Assembly (NCBI GenBank): GCA_022448985.1
Contig: JAKVCR010000056.1
Coordinates: 1-59,002, forward strand
DNA from: Roseibacillus sp.
GTDB taxonomy: Bacteria; Verrucomicrobiota; Verrucomicrobiia; Verrucomicrobiales; Akkermansiaceae
Length of the DNA stretch: 59,002 nucleotides
Direction: 5' to 3'
In this document: positions 25,631-33,747 of the stretch, one piece after another
Layout: the number at the start of each line of letters is the position of its first letter
Numbering within the stretch: position 1 is the stretch's first letter
The notes under the pieces: model-generated
Databases searched by the model: none
Told to the model about the DNA's origin: nothing
What the model saw: only the letters and a program-made list of their open reading frames with translations
Made by a program: the position numbers and the translations under genes

Positions 25631-26818
25631 ATGCTCCTCCGCGCCTTTCTCCCCGCCCTCCTCCTTCCCGTCGCGGACTTCTCCCCCGCCCAGGAGCAAA
25701 CAGGCCCTCCTGCTGGTGCAATTCCTGCTCCGAGGGGAACCCTGCCCCTCCTCCCCAAGGACGACGGAACTCGCGTCTCCATTCTGGGCTACCACGAATT
25801 CTCCTCCACCCTCGCGCCCTCACAGATGCGCATTCGGACAGCGACCTTTCGCAAGCAGATGGAGGCTCTCAAGAATCTTGGACTCCCTGTGATTCCCCTG
25901 CGTGATTTCCTGGCCTGGAAAAAAGGCACCAAGTTCATCCCACCCCGCTCGGTGGTTCTCACCATAGACGATGGCTGGAAGTCGGTCTATACAGAAGCCT
26001 TTCCTATCCTGAAGGAATACAGGTTTCCCTTCACTGTCTACCTCTACAAGAACTACGTCGACGGTGGAGGGCGCGCCCTCACCACCGCCATGATCAAGGA
26101 GATGCAAAAACATGGCTGCACCATCGGAAGTCACTCCGTGTCTCACCCCTTCCCCGGTACAGTCAAATACCACGCCAGGAAGGGAGACGAAGCCTATGAA
26201 AAGTTCCTTCGTCGGGAGTTTGGCGAGTCCAAGCGCTTTCTGGAAGAAAAGTTCGGACAGGACATTACTACCTACGCCTATCCCGGCGGCTATTACACCG
26301 AGAGCATGTATCCCATGGCGGAAGAATTTGGATACGACTACCTCTTCACCGTCCTGCCCGGGAAGGTTCGGAGGGATCTCGATAACCGACGCCTCCCCCG
26401 CTATATAATTCACGGAAATTCCGATCTTCACTTCGAGCAAGCCACCACCTTCAAGTCAATCCTCGGCGCGGAGGCAGTAGCGGGTGCCGTTGTCCAAACC
26501 ACTCCGCATCCCGTCGTGCCTGAACCCGGCAGCCGGATCGAGTCACGGCTCCCCTCCATCAGCGCTGACCTGTCCGGCGTGAAAAACCTTGATCCTGAAA
26601 CCATTGTCATGCGCGTATCCGGTTTCGGCAGGGTAAAACACAAGTTTGATCCCACCACTTCCCGCCTCATCTGGACCGTCAACCGCCGCCTGCGCCACCG
26701 CGTATGCGAAGTGAATATGCAGTGGCGTCTGAAGGGGCGGACCAAATACGAATCCCCCATGCGCTGGAGCTTTTTGATAGAACGTGAGGCAGCCTATCAG
26801 GCCGGGGCAGAGGAGTAG
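25631..26818 (+). CDS. secreted polysaccharide deacetylase family protein
   Basis: About 395 residues from the ATG at 25631. A signal peptide (LRAFLPALLLPVADFSPAQ) precedes a NodB-homology domain. The metal-binding and catalytic motifs are TIDDGW (Asp113, Asp114) and HSVSHP (His168, His172); the family's later motif appears as TYAYPGGYY. The C-terminal 120 residues (from about 275) are beta-rich and unrecognised; they may bind carbohydrate. Substrates of the family include chitin-like oligosaccharides, peptidoglycan GlcNAc and poly-GlcNAc; I cannot choose. A longer in-frame start at 25571 would put the signal peptide inside the chain. It lies between secDF and ffh on the same strand, but the gaps exceed 110 bases on both sides, so it may have its own promoter. 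Confidence 0.88.
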   Translation: MLLRAFLPALLLPVADFSPAQEQTGPPAGAIPAPRGTLPLLPKDDGTRVSILGYHEFSSTLAPSQMRIRTATFRKQMEALKNLGLPVIPLRDFLAWKKGTKFIPPRSVVLTIDDGWKSVYTEAFPILKEYRFPFTVYLYKNYVDGGGRALTTAMIKEMQKHGCTIGSHSVSHPFPGTVKYHARKGDEAYEKFLRREFGESKRFLEEKFGQDITTYAYPGGYYTESMYPMAEEFGYDYLFTVLPGKVRRDLDNRRLPRYIIHGNSDLHFEQATTFKSILGAEAVAGAVVQTTPHPVVPEPGSRIESRLPSISADLSGVKNLDPETIVMRVSGFGRVKHKFDPTTSRLIWTVNRRLRHRVCEVNMQWRLKGRTKYESPMRWSFLIEREAAYQAGAEE

Positions 26819-26980
26819 GTAAAAGGTATTCGTTATTGAGTTATTGCCCTTAAGAACGCAAAACCTCGCTTGCCCACCATCCCCTTCATCCCGGCTTCAA
26901 CGAAGAAGCCATGCCTCCTCATCATATCTTTCTGCGATCCCCCTGCTTCTCAGGAATCATAACCCATTCATCGCTTCCCT

Positions 26981-28381
26981 ATGTTCTCTGCACTCGGCGA
27001 TAAGCTCGACAAGACCTTCCGGAACCTCCGGGGCGTGGGCCGTATTTCTGAAAAGAACATCTCCGATGCCCTCCGTGAAATCCGCCTTGCTCTCCTTGAA
27101 GCGGATGTCGAATACAAGGTGGCCCAGACCTTCATCGAGAACGTCAAGAAGAAGGCCGTGGGTGAAGATGTCCTCAGGTCAATCAAGCCCGGTGAGCAGA
27201 TCGTCAAAATCTTTCATGACGAATTAACTGCCCTCCTTGGCGGCGACCAGGCTCCGCTCGATCTCAATCCTCCCGCCCGCATTCTTCTCTGCGGACTGAA
27301 CGGTGCGGGAAAAACCACCACCGCAGGAAAGCTCGCTCTCCGTCTGAAAAAGGAAGGGCGTCGACCGCTCCTCGTTGCCTGCGACCTCTACCGTCCCGCT
27401 GCCATTGACCAACTTGCCACCATTGCGGAGCAGGTCGACGTTCCCTGTTATACGCCGGAAGCAGGAGAGAAGGACGTAGTGAAAGTAGCAAAGGCAGCCC
27501 TGAAGTGGGCGGAGCGGCAATCGGGATCCTGCATTATTTTCGATACTGCGGGCCGTCAGGAGGTCGATCAGTCCCTCGTCAAGGAACTCCAGAACCTCCA
27601 CAGCTTCCTCAAGCCCAATGAGACCCTCCTCGTTGCGGATGCAGCCACCGGCCAGCAAGCCGTCAAGGTTGCGCAGACCTTCGATGAGGCGGTCACCCTC
27701 AGCGGGATCGTTCTCACAAAACTCGATGGGGACGCCCGCGGCGGCGCAGCCCTTTCCATGCGCGCGATCACCGGGTGCCCCATCAAATATGTGGGCGAAG
27801 GGGAAAAACTCGACCAGTTCAATGAGTTTCATCCTGACCGCATGGCGGGCCGTGTCCTCGATATGGGAGACACCGTCTCAATGGTCGAGCAGGTCGCCGA
27901 GCACCTTGACGAGGAGAAGGCTGCCAAGGCCGCCAAACGACTTGAAAAGGGGCGCTTTGATTTCAACGACTTCCTTGAGCAGATGAAGATGCTGCAGAAT
28001 CTTGGCCCCCTTGAAGGTCTGCTCGGCATGCTCCCCGGCTTCAACAAGATCAAGAAGCAACTGCCCACCGGCGCTCTCGACTCAAATCGCATCAAGCACA
28101 TGGAGGCCATCGTCCTGTCCATGACTCCCAGGGAGCGCACCCGACCCGAGATCATCAAGGGTACACGCCGGAAACGAATCGCCAGCGGATCCGGTCGCAC
28201 CCTCCTTGAGGTCAATCAACTCCTCAAACAGTTCGGCATGATGCGCAAGATGATGAAATCGAAAGGTAAGATGAAGAACATGATGAATCAACTTGGCGCC
28301 CTCGGGGGTGGCAACATGGGAGGGATGGAAGACCTCATGGGCGGCATGGACGGAAAGGGAGGACCCAAACTTCCCTTCTAG
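26981..28381 (+). CDS. ffh: signal recognition particle protein
   Basis: The GTPase of the signal recognition particle, which binds signal sequences on nascent chains and docks with FtsY. The 466-residue protein has the N domain (1-95) and the G domain with P-loop CGLNGAGKTTTAGK (about 103-116), FDTAGRQ and TKLDGDARGG. The C-terminal M domain is methionine-rich (FGMMRKMMKSKGKMKNMMNQ). The tail (GGGNMGGMEDLMGGMDG) is a Gly/Met extension. Upstream 160 bases are AT-richer than the genes but give no promoter that I trust. No 4.5S RNA gene was seen nearby. It converges on smc. Confidence 0.97.
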   Translation: MFSALGDKLDKTFRNLRGVGRISEKNISDALREIRLALLEADVEYKVAQTFIENVKKKAVGEDVLRSIKPGEQIVKIFHDELTALLGGDQAPLDLNPPARILLCGLNGAGKTTTAGKLALRLKKEGRRPLLVACDLYRPAAIDQLATIAEQVDVPCYTPEAGEKDVVKVAKAALKWAERQSGSCIIFDTAGRQEVDQSLVKELQNLHSFLKPNETLLVADAATGQQAVKVAQTFDEAVTLSGIVLTKLDGDARGGAALSMRAITGCPIKYVGEGEKLDQFNEFHPDRMAGRVLDMGDTVSMVEQVAEHLDEEKAAKAAKRLEKGRFDFNDFLEQMKMLQNLGPLEGLLGMLPGFNKIKKQLPTGALDSNRIKHMEAIVLSMTPRERTRPEIIKGTRRKRIASGSGRTLLEVNQLLKQFGMMRKMMKSKGKMKNMMNQLGALGGGNMGGMEDLMGGMDGKGGPKLPF

Positions 28382-28405
28382 ACCGCATGGAGTCCTTCTC
28401 TGCAT

Positions 28406-28440
28406 CAGTCAGCCACAGCAGTCTACTCCTCGGCTGACTG
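28406..28440. other. hairpin between convergent ffh and smc
   Basis: CAGTCAGCC (28406-28414) pairs perfectly with GGCTGACTG (28432-28440) around a 17-base loop. There is no T-tract, but the position 25 bases past the ffh stop suggests a transcript-end structure. Confidence 0.45.
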
Positions 28441-28484
28441 CTCCCTCATCCAAGGCAACATTGCTCCTCCCTCAAGGCCGTCGG

Positions 28485-28502
28485 CAGGCCTGGAGAGGCC
28501 TG
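28485..28502. other. second hairpin between ffh and smc
   Basis: CAGGCCT (28485-28491) pairs with AGGCCTG (28496-28502) around a GGAG loop, with a further G-T and G-C pair possible outside. It is next to the smc stop at 28509 and may stabilise or end the smc mRNA on the minus strand. Confidence 0.45.
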
Positions 28503-28508
28503 TCTACC

Positions 28509-31500
28509 TCATTCCTCCCCGTCCAATTTCTGGGCTGCACGCGAAGCCGCTCCCTTTGCCTTCCCTCTCCCCACATCGGCCGCGGTGAGACGCATCCCTA
28601 CGGGCTTTGATACTCCAAACTCCTCCATGGTCACCCCGTACATCACATCCGCACGATTCATGGTCCGCTTGTTGTGGGTCACTATAATGAACTGACTCTG
28701 CTCCACGAAGCGATCAAGCACTTTAAGGAAGCGCCCGATATTCGATTCATCAAGCGGAGCATCCAACTCATCCAGCACGCAAAACGGACTGGGCTTCACC
28801 ATGTAAATTGAAAAGAGCAGGGCAACCGCTGTCATGGAACGCTCGCCCCCGGAAAGCAGAGTGATTGACTGCAGTTTCTTGCCCGGGGGCTTGGCTATAA
28901 CCTCGATTCCGCAGTCGAGCGGATCTCCTTCGTCCAGCAGGATGAGGTCGGCCCTCGCGTTGGATCCGAAAAGCTCCTTGAACATCTTCCGGAAGTTGGT
29001 CTGCACCTGCTCAAAGGTCTCTGCAAAGAGGATGGTCGTCTCGGTGTTGATCTTTTCAATCACATTGAGGAGCTCTTCCTTGGCGATCACGAGATCGTCG
29101 TGCTGCCCCTTCACAAAATTGTGGCGCTCTTCCAACTCCTCATATTCATCGATGGAATCGATGTTGACCGGACCCATGCTGTCAAGCTTACCCCGGAGTT
29201 CAGCTACCGCGATCTCGATGAAGTTCCACTCGGGACCATCCTCAAGTTCGATGTTCTCCAGTTCTTCTTCCACGCGCCCGGCAATGCTGGCCAACTCTTC
29301 TTCCTGTTGTGCGGATACCTCCTCCTGATCGATATCCACACCCTCACTGCTTCCCTCTTCACTTGCATCAGGAGATACCTTTCCCTCATCATCCGCCTTT
29401 GACGCCAGGGTAGCCCGGCGTTTCTCCAGGGCTCTCATCGCCTTACGCTGCTCCATCATGCATGTGAGGAGCGTGTGCGAATCGGGTTCAAAAGTCTGCA
29501 AGTCCACCTGGTAGCGCTCCATCACACTCTCCAGGAGTTTCTCCAACTGCATCTCAATCTTGGCCAGGGCTACCTCCTCCTTTCCCCTCTGTTCGCCCAA
29601 CTGGTCGATCTTGTGCCTCAAATCGGAAAGGGAAGCCTCCGCGGCGTTAATTGCCTGCTGAAGTTGTCCCCGGCGCCCTCCGGCATCATTTAGTTCTGCC
29701 TCCACCTTGCCTCCCTGCCGGCCGCGCTCCGCAATCTCCTCCTGCAACCCCTCATCCTCCTGCTCTGCTGACCTGATGCGTCGTTCGAACTCCTCAATCT
29801 CGGCAAGGCGACGGGTATTGAGCTCGTGTAATTCCCCGATTCGCGTCTGAATAGGAACCTGTTGTTGTTCAGCTGCTTCCCGGGCGCGGCGTTCAACCGC
29901 CAGCGCGGTCTGCAATTTCCCCTGTTCCTCACGCTCCTCGGTTTCACGTCGACTCAGTTCCTCAAGCTCCATGCTCAGACGGTTGATCTCACTCTCCACC
30001 TTTTCCAATCGTCCCCGAACCTCGCTCAAGTCGCTCTCCAGACTAACCCGGGCCTCATTGGCGCTCTCCTCGCGCGCCTGAATTTCCTCCTGCTCCCGCG
30101 TAACATTGGCCAACTTGCTCTCGAAGGAACTCACCTCCTGAACCGCCAGCGAAGCACGACCATGCAAAGTGGAGAGCTCCACCTGCTGCCGCTGCAAGCG
30201 GTCCTTGGCCTGCTCTGCCGAGGCCTGTAATTCGTTGGAACGGTGCTCATGCGAAAGCACCTTGTCGCTCTCCTCATGCAGGACAGACCCGAGATGTTTC
30301 ACCTCCTCCTCCAACTCGTCGACCTCCTTCCGCCGTTCCAGCATGGACTTTCCGGCTTCCCCAGCAGCCCGGCCTCCCCGGAAAATTCCCTCCGGACGCA
30401 AGATTTCACCGTCCAGGGTCACGCAGGACCAGGCGGGATTTTGCGAGCGCAGCACATGGGCTGCTGCACGGTCCCGCACCACCAGAATATTTTCCAGTAA
30501 CTTTGCCACGATGGACCCGACTTCCTCCTCTGACTCCACACAGTCAGCGACCCAGCATTCCGCCCCTTCCGGCACGGTCATTAACTGTCTATCATACTCC
30601 GGGGTCACCCAATCCGGTGCAATGATAGAAACTTCTCCCTGACCGCTCTGCGCCAGACGATCCAGGATGGCATCAGCCAATTCAGCATCGCGGACCAGGA
30701 TCGCTTCCAGGTTAGAGCCCAGCGCTCCTTCCACCGCTCGCTCGAAACCACCCCGTACCTGCAACTTGCTTCCCAGCACTCCTCGCAGGCCCGGTTTGAT
30801 CAGGTGCGGGTCGTCCAGTCCAGCCAACACACTCTGGGTCCCCTCCTTAAGGCCTTCACCCCGCGCCAGGAGTTGTTGCAACAACTCCAACCGGGAGCGC
30901 CGTGCAGTCAGGTCCCGATCCAGTTCAGAGCGCCGCTCTCGACAGGCCTCCAGGTCCCCCCGGGCATGCTGAAAGGAGCGTTCCTCCGCCAGTTTCTGTT
31001 CTTCGATCTGCCTCGTCCGCTCTTCTTCCTCAGCAATCTTACCCTTCAACTCTCCCTCGGTGGTCTGCAGTTCCCCGATTTCGACCTGCAGCACTTCTTC
31101 CTCCTCCCTGAGACGACGGAGTCGATCACGATTCGCGGCAGACGAGGCTTCCGCACTCTCAATACGGGCTTCTGCAGCAGCCAATGCGGCCTCCAACCGC
31201 TTCGCTTCCTCCCGCCCCTCGTGCAACCCCCTGGCGCTGGACTGACGCTGGTTCACCAGTTCATCGACCAGGGCGGTTTTCTGTGCGAGATCCTGATCCC
31301 GTTCCTCGATGCGCTTGAGCAACGTATCGAGTTCCTCCTTTGAAACACTGAAATCCAGTTCCTGCTGTGCGAGCTTCTCTTCGGCCACATTGAGATCGTC
31401 GCGATTGGTCTCAATGCGCTCCCGCAATTCCTTGCAGCGTTCCTCGTTGAAACGAATCCGACTCTCTGCCGCGTGAGAAGCGTTATTGTGACTGGAAAGA

Positions 31501-32366
31501 CGTTGCCGCAGTTCCGAGAGTTCACTCTCCAGATTGGTGGCCTTGTCGCGTGCCCCCACCACTTCCATTTCGACCTCGGGCAGGGTCAACTCCAATGATC
31601 CCCGCTGCTTCTCGATAGATTTCAGTGAATTCACCAGTTCCTCCCTCCCTGCCGCCTGTTCGCTGAAACGCTTGTGGCAGAGATGGGTATCGAGAATCTT
31701 AACGTCGTTGGCGAGAGCCTGGTAACGCCGTGCCTTGGCAACCTGACGCTTAAGGGAGTTGATCCGCCGGGCCTGCTCCTCCAGAACATCATTGACCCGC
31801 AGGAGATTCGCCTCGGTGTATTCCAGTTTGCGCAAGGCCTCCTTTTTCTCCCTCTTGAATTTCGTGATCCCGGCAGCTTCCTCGAATACCTGACGGCGAT
31901 CCTCGGGTTTCGCACTCAGGAGCAGGTCGATCTTACCCTGCTCCATGATGGAGTAGGCAGCCTGCCCGATTCCGGTATCCATGAAGAGTTCGTGGATATC
32001 ACGGAGACGGCACAGCCTGTCATTGATGCGGTATTCGGATTTGCCATCCCGGAAGACCCTGCGCGTGATAGCCACCTCATGGAAATCGGTCTTAAGAGCA
32101 TCCTCGCAATCCGTGAGATTGAGGCTGACCTCCGCCATGGGGAGCGCCTTGCGCTTATCAGTGCCATTGAAGATAACGTCTGCCATCTCTCCCCCCCGCA
32201 GGGCCTTGGCAGAGGTTTCTCCCAGCACCCATCGCACGGCGTCCACCACATTGGATTTCCCGCATCCGTTGGGGCCAACTATGCCCGTGATCCCCTCATG
32301 AAATTCGAAGGTGGTGCGTTCAGCAAATGACTTGAAACCTTGGAGAACGAGGGATTTAAGATGCAT
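28509..32366 (-). CDS. smc: chromosome partition protein SMC
   Basis: The ATPase of the SMC-ScpAB condensin, which organises and segregates the chromosome. The 1285-residue chain is longer than typical bacterial SMC (about 1180). The N-terminal head has GPNGCGKSN (32-40). Two long coiled coils flank a hinge near 520-660 (GVLGSKLQVRGGFERAVEGAL). The C-terminal head has the signature LLSGGERSMTAVAL and Walker B FCVLDELDAPLDESN. Extra length includes a very acidic linker before the second head (about 1000-1060, with DASEEGSSEGVDIDQEE). The tail after the head is Lys/Ala-rich. Its own promoter is predicted about 30 bases upstream. No scpA or scpB lies nearby. Confidence 0.97.
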   Translation of the reverse strand: MHLKSLVLQGFKSFAERTTFEFHEGITGIVGPNGCGKSNVVDAVRWVLGETSAKALRGGEMADVIFNGTDKRKALPMAEVSLNLTDCEDALKTDFHEVAITRRVFRDGKSEYRINDRLCRLRDIHELFMDTGIGQAAYSIMEQGKIDLLLSAKPEDRRQVFEEAAGITKFKREKKEALRKLEYTEANLLRVNDVLEEQARRINSLKRQVAKARRYQALANDVKILDTHLCHKRFSEQAAGREELVNSLKSIEKQRGSLELTLPEVEMEVVGARDKATNLESELSELRQRLSSHNNASHAAESRIRFNEERCKELRERIETNRDDLNVAEEKLAQQELDFSVSKEELDTLLKRIEERDQDLAQKTALVDELVNQRQSSARGLHEGREEAKRLEAALAAAEARIESAEASSAANRDRLRRLREEEEVLQVEIGELQTTEGELKGKIAEEEERTRQIEEQKLAEERSFQHARGDLEACRERRSELDRDLTARRSRLELLQQLLARGEGLKEGTQSVLAGLDDPHLIKPGLRGVLGSKLQVRGGFERAVEGALGSNLEAILVRDAELADAILDRLAQSGQGEVSIIAPDWVTPEYDRQLMTVPEGAECWVADCVESEEEVGSIVAKLLENILVVRDRAAAHVLRSQNPAWSCVTLDGEILRPEGIFRGGRAAGEAGKSMLERRKEVDELEEEVKHLGSVLHEESDKVLSHEHRSNELQASAEQAKDRLQRQQVELSTLHGRASLAVQEVSSFESKLANVTREQEEIQAREESANEARVSLESDLSEVRGRLEKVESEINRLSMELEELSRRETEEREEQGKLQTALAVERRAREAAEQQQVPIQTRIGELHELNTRRLAEIEEFERRIRSAEQEDEGLQEEIAERGRQGGKVEAELNDAGGRRGQLQQAINAAEASLSDLRHKIDQLGEQRGKEEVALAKIEMQLEKLLESVMERYQVDLQTFEPDSHTLLTCMMEQRKAMRALEKRRATLASKADDEGKVSPDASEEGSSEGVDIDQEEVSAQQEEELASIAGRVEEELENIELEDGPEWNFIEIAVAELRGKLDSMGPVNIDSIDEYEELEERHNFVKGQHDDLVIAKEELLNVIEKINTETTILFAETFEQVQTNFRKMFKELFGSNARADLILLDEGDPLDCGIEVIAKPPGKKLQSITLLSGGERSMTAVALLFSIYMVKPSPFCVLDELDAPLDESNIGRFLKVLDRFVEQSQFIIVTHNKRTMNRADVMYGVTMEEFGVSKPVGMRLTAADVGRGKAKGAASRAAQKLDGEE

Positions 32367-32396
32367 CCGGGAGATGAATACGTATGGCCTGCCAAA

Positions 32397-32425
32397 AAGC
32401 TAGAGAGGGGGCTTGAAGTGGGCAA
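32397..32425 (-). promoter_or_regulatory. putative promoter of smc
   Basis: On the minus strand TTGCCC (32425-32420), a 17-base spacer and TAGCTT (32402-32397). The ATG lies at 32366, giving a predicted leader of about 24 bases. Confidence 0.5.
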
Positions 32426-32659
32426 GCAAAGAAGGGGAGTTTAACAAGATATTGTGGCAAATAATCGCGAAGCCTACGATATATTCCAAACTAGCTGAAT
32501 AAGATTTGGAAACCTGAAACATTTTTAAAATCCAGTCTTTCGCGATTCGCCACCCGCGAAATCTCCGTCATGCCAACTCCGTTCCCGCTTGTTCCGGGAA
32601 ATAAAGATCGCCCCGCCCGGGAATTACTGGACATACCTCCAGCCCTTGGCCCCCTGCAG
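32426..32659. other. AT-rich divergent intergenic region between smc and the SDR gene
   Basis: The gene-free stretch 32367-32697 holds the two promoters listed separately and this AT-rich core (densest at about 32440-32535), unlike the GC-rich genes around it. It includes an 11-base palindrome, ATTTTTAAAAT (32521-32531), and the inverted repeat at 32538-32561. No reading frame in it resembles a gene. Confidence 0.5.
32538..32561. repeat. inverted repeat in the smc/SDR intergenic region
   Basis: TTTCGCG (32538-32544) and CGCGAAA (32555-32561) form a perfect seven-base inverted repeat with a ten-base spacer. It could be an operator for a dimeric regulator or an RNA hairpin. Confidence 0.45.
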
Positions 32660-32688
32660 TTGACCTTGCCTCCCACCCTCTCTAGAAC
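32660..32688 (+). promoter_or_regulatory. putative promoter of the SDR gene, near-leaderless
   Basis: TTGACC (32660-32665), a 17-base spacer and TAGAAC (32683-32688) end nine bases before the ATG at 32698. This is one of the best matches in the window. Confidence 0.55.
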
Positions 32689-32697
32689 CCGCTCTCC

Positions 32698-33480
32698 ATG
32701 TCCGAATTTCTCTCCGAACTCTTCTCCCTCGACGGGAAAGTCGCAGTCGTGATCGGTGGCACCGGTGAACTCTGTGGCGCAATGAGTGAAGGACTGGCGC
32801 AAGCAGGCGCCGAGGTGGTGCTCGTGGGTCGGAGCGAGGAGAAAGCGACTGCCCGTATGGCTTCTATCGAGGAAAAGGGTGGGAAATCCCGCTTCATTGC
32901 CGCCGACGTGGGATGTCGGGCCGCCCTCGATGCCCTGCGTGACGAGGTGCTTTCCGAATGCGGCCGGGCCGACATCCTCGTCAATGGGGCGGGAGTGAAC
33001 TCCCCCACCCCCGTGCTCGACATCACGGAGGACGAATTCGCACGTATCATCGACATCAACCTGGCCGGCGTTCTCCGTGGCTGTCAGAGCTTTGGGTCCT
33101 ATTTTATCGAACATAACGTAAAGGGCTCCATTATCAATCTGGGGTCGATTTCGGGCCTCAATCCCCTTTCCCGGGTATTCACCTACTCGGCCTCCAAGGG
33201 GGCAGTACACAACCTCAGCCGTAACCTGGCCCGTGAATGGGCACCTAACGGGATCCGCGTCAATACCCTGGTTCCCGGCTTCTTTCCGGCCGAGCAAAAT
33301 CGGAAGGTCCTTACTCCCGACCGCGTGGCTCAAATCATGGGTCATACGCCGATGGAACGCTTCGGCGAGTCCCATGAACTGATCGGCGCCACTCTCCTGC
33401 TCGCCTCCAACAAGGCAGGCGGTTTCATTACCGGCATCGAAATGGTCGTCGACGGTGGCTTTAACGCAGTGAGCATATAG
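32698..33480 (+). CDS. short-chain dehydrogenase/reductase, sugar-acid type
   Basis: A 260-residue classical SDR. The NAD(P)-binding turn reads [18 protein letters not shown] (18-35) in place of the common TGxxxGIG, and NGAGVN (96-101) is the family NAG motif. The catalytic residues are in GSISG (Ser150 or Ser152) and YSASKG (Tyr163, Lys167). The GGTGELCG loop and the overall pattern recall D-mannonate/fructuronate or gluconate-type oxidoreductases in sugar-acid catabolism, so that is my first guess. No uxuA, kdg or transporter genes lie nearby to support a pathway. It is divergent from smc and separated from secA by 267 bases. Confidence 0.8.
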   Translation: MSEFLSELFSLDGKVAVVIGGTGELCGAMSEGLAQAGAEVVLVGRSEEKATARMASIEEKGGKSRFIAADVGCRAALDALRDEVLSECGRADILVNGAGVNSPTPVLDITEDEFARIIDINLAGVLRGCQSFGSYFIEHNVKGSIINLGSISGLNPLSRVFTYSASKGAVHNLSRNLAREWAPNGIRVNTLVPGFFPAEQNRKVLTPDRVAQIMGHTPMERFGESHELIGATLLLASNKAGGFITGIEMVVDGGFNAVSI

Positions 33481-33674
33481 GCCCTCCTGCGTAATCAGCA
33501 GTCACCTTCCAGAGCCAGTTACAGAACATCTCATTTTCTAATTTTCGACCGTCGCTCACGCAAATCCTTGGCAGCTGGGCTAGCTTGAAGCTTCCGAGTG
33601 AATACTTTTCGGACCACCACCCGAAGTCCCACCCAATGGCACCTTGCAAATACGGATTCTAACTACACCGCGCC

Positions 33675-33703
33675 TTGCCCTTGGCGCTCCCTCCGTGTAT
33701 GGA
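33675..33703 (+). promoter_or_regulatory. putative promoter of secA
   Basis: TTGCCC (33675-33680), a 17-base spacer and TATGGA (33698-33703). The secA ATG lies at 33748, giving a leader of about 38 bases. Confidence 0.45.
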
Positions 33704-33747
33704 ACCCGTCGCTTTAAGCATCATTCTCTCAACGGCTCTCCCCCCTC

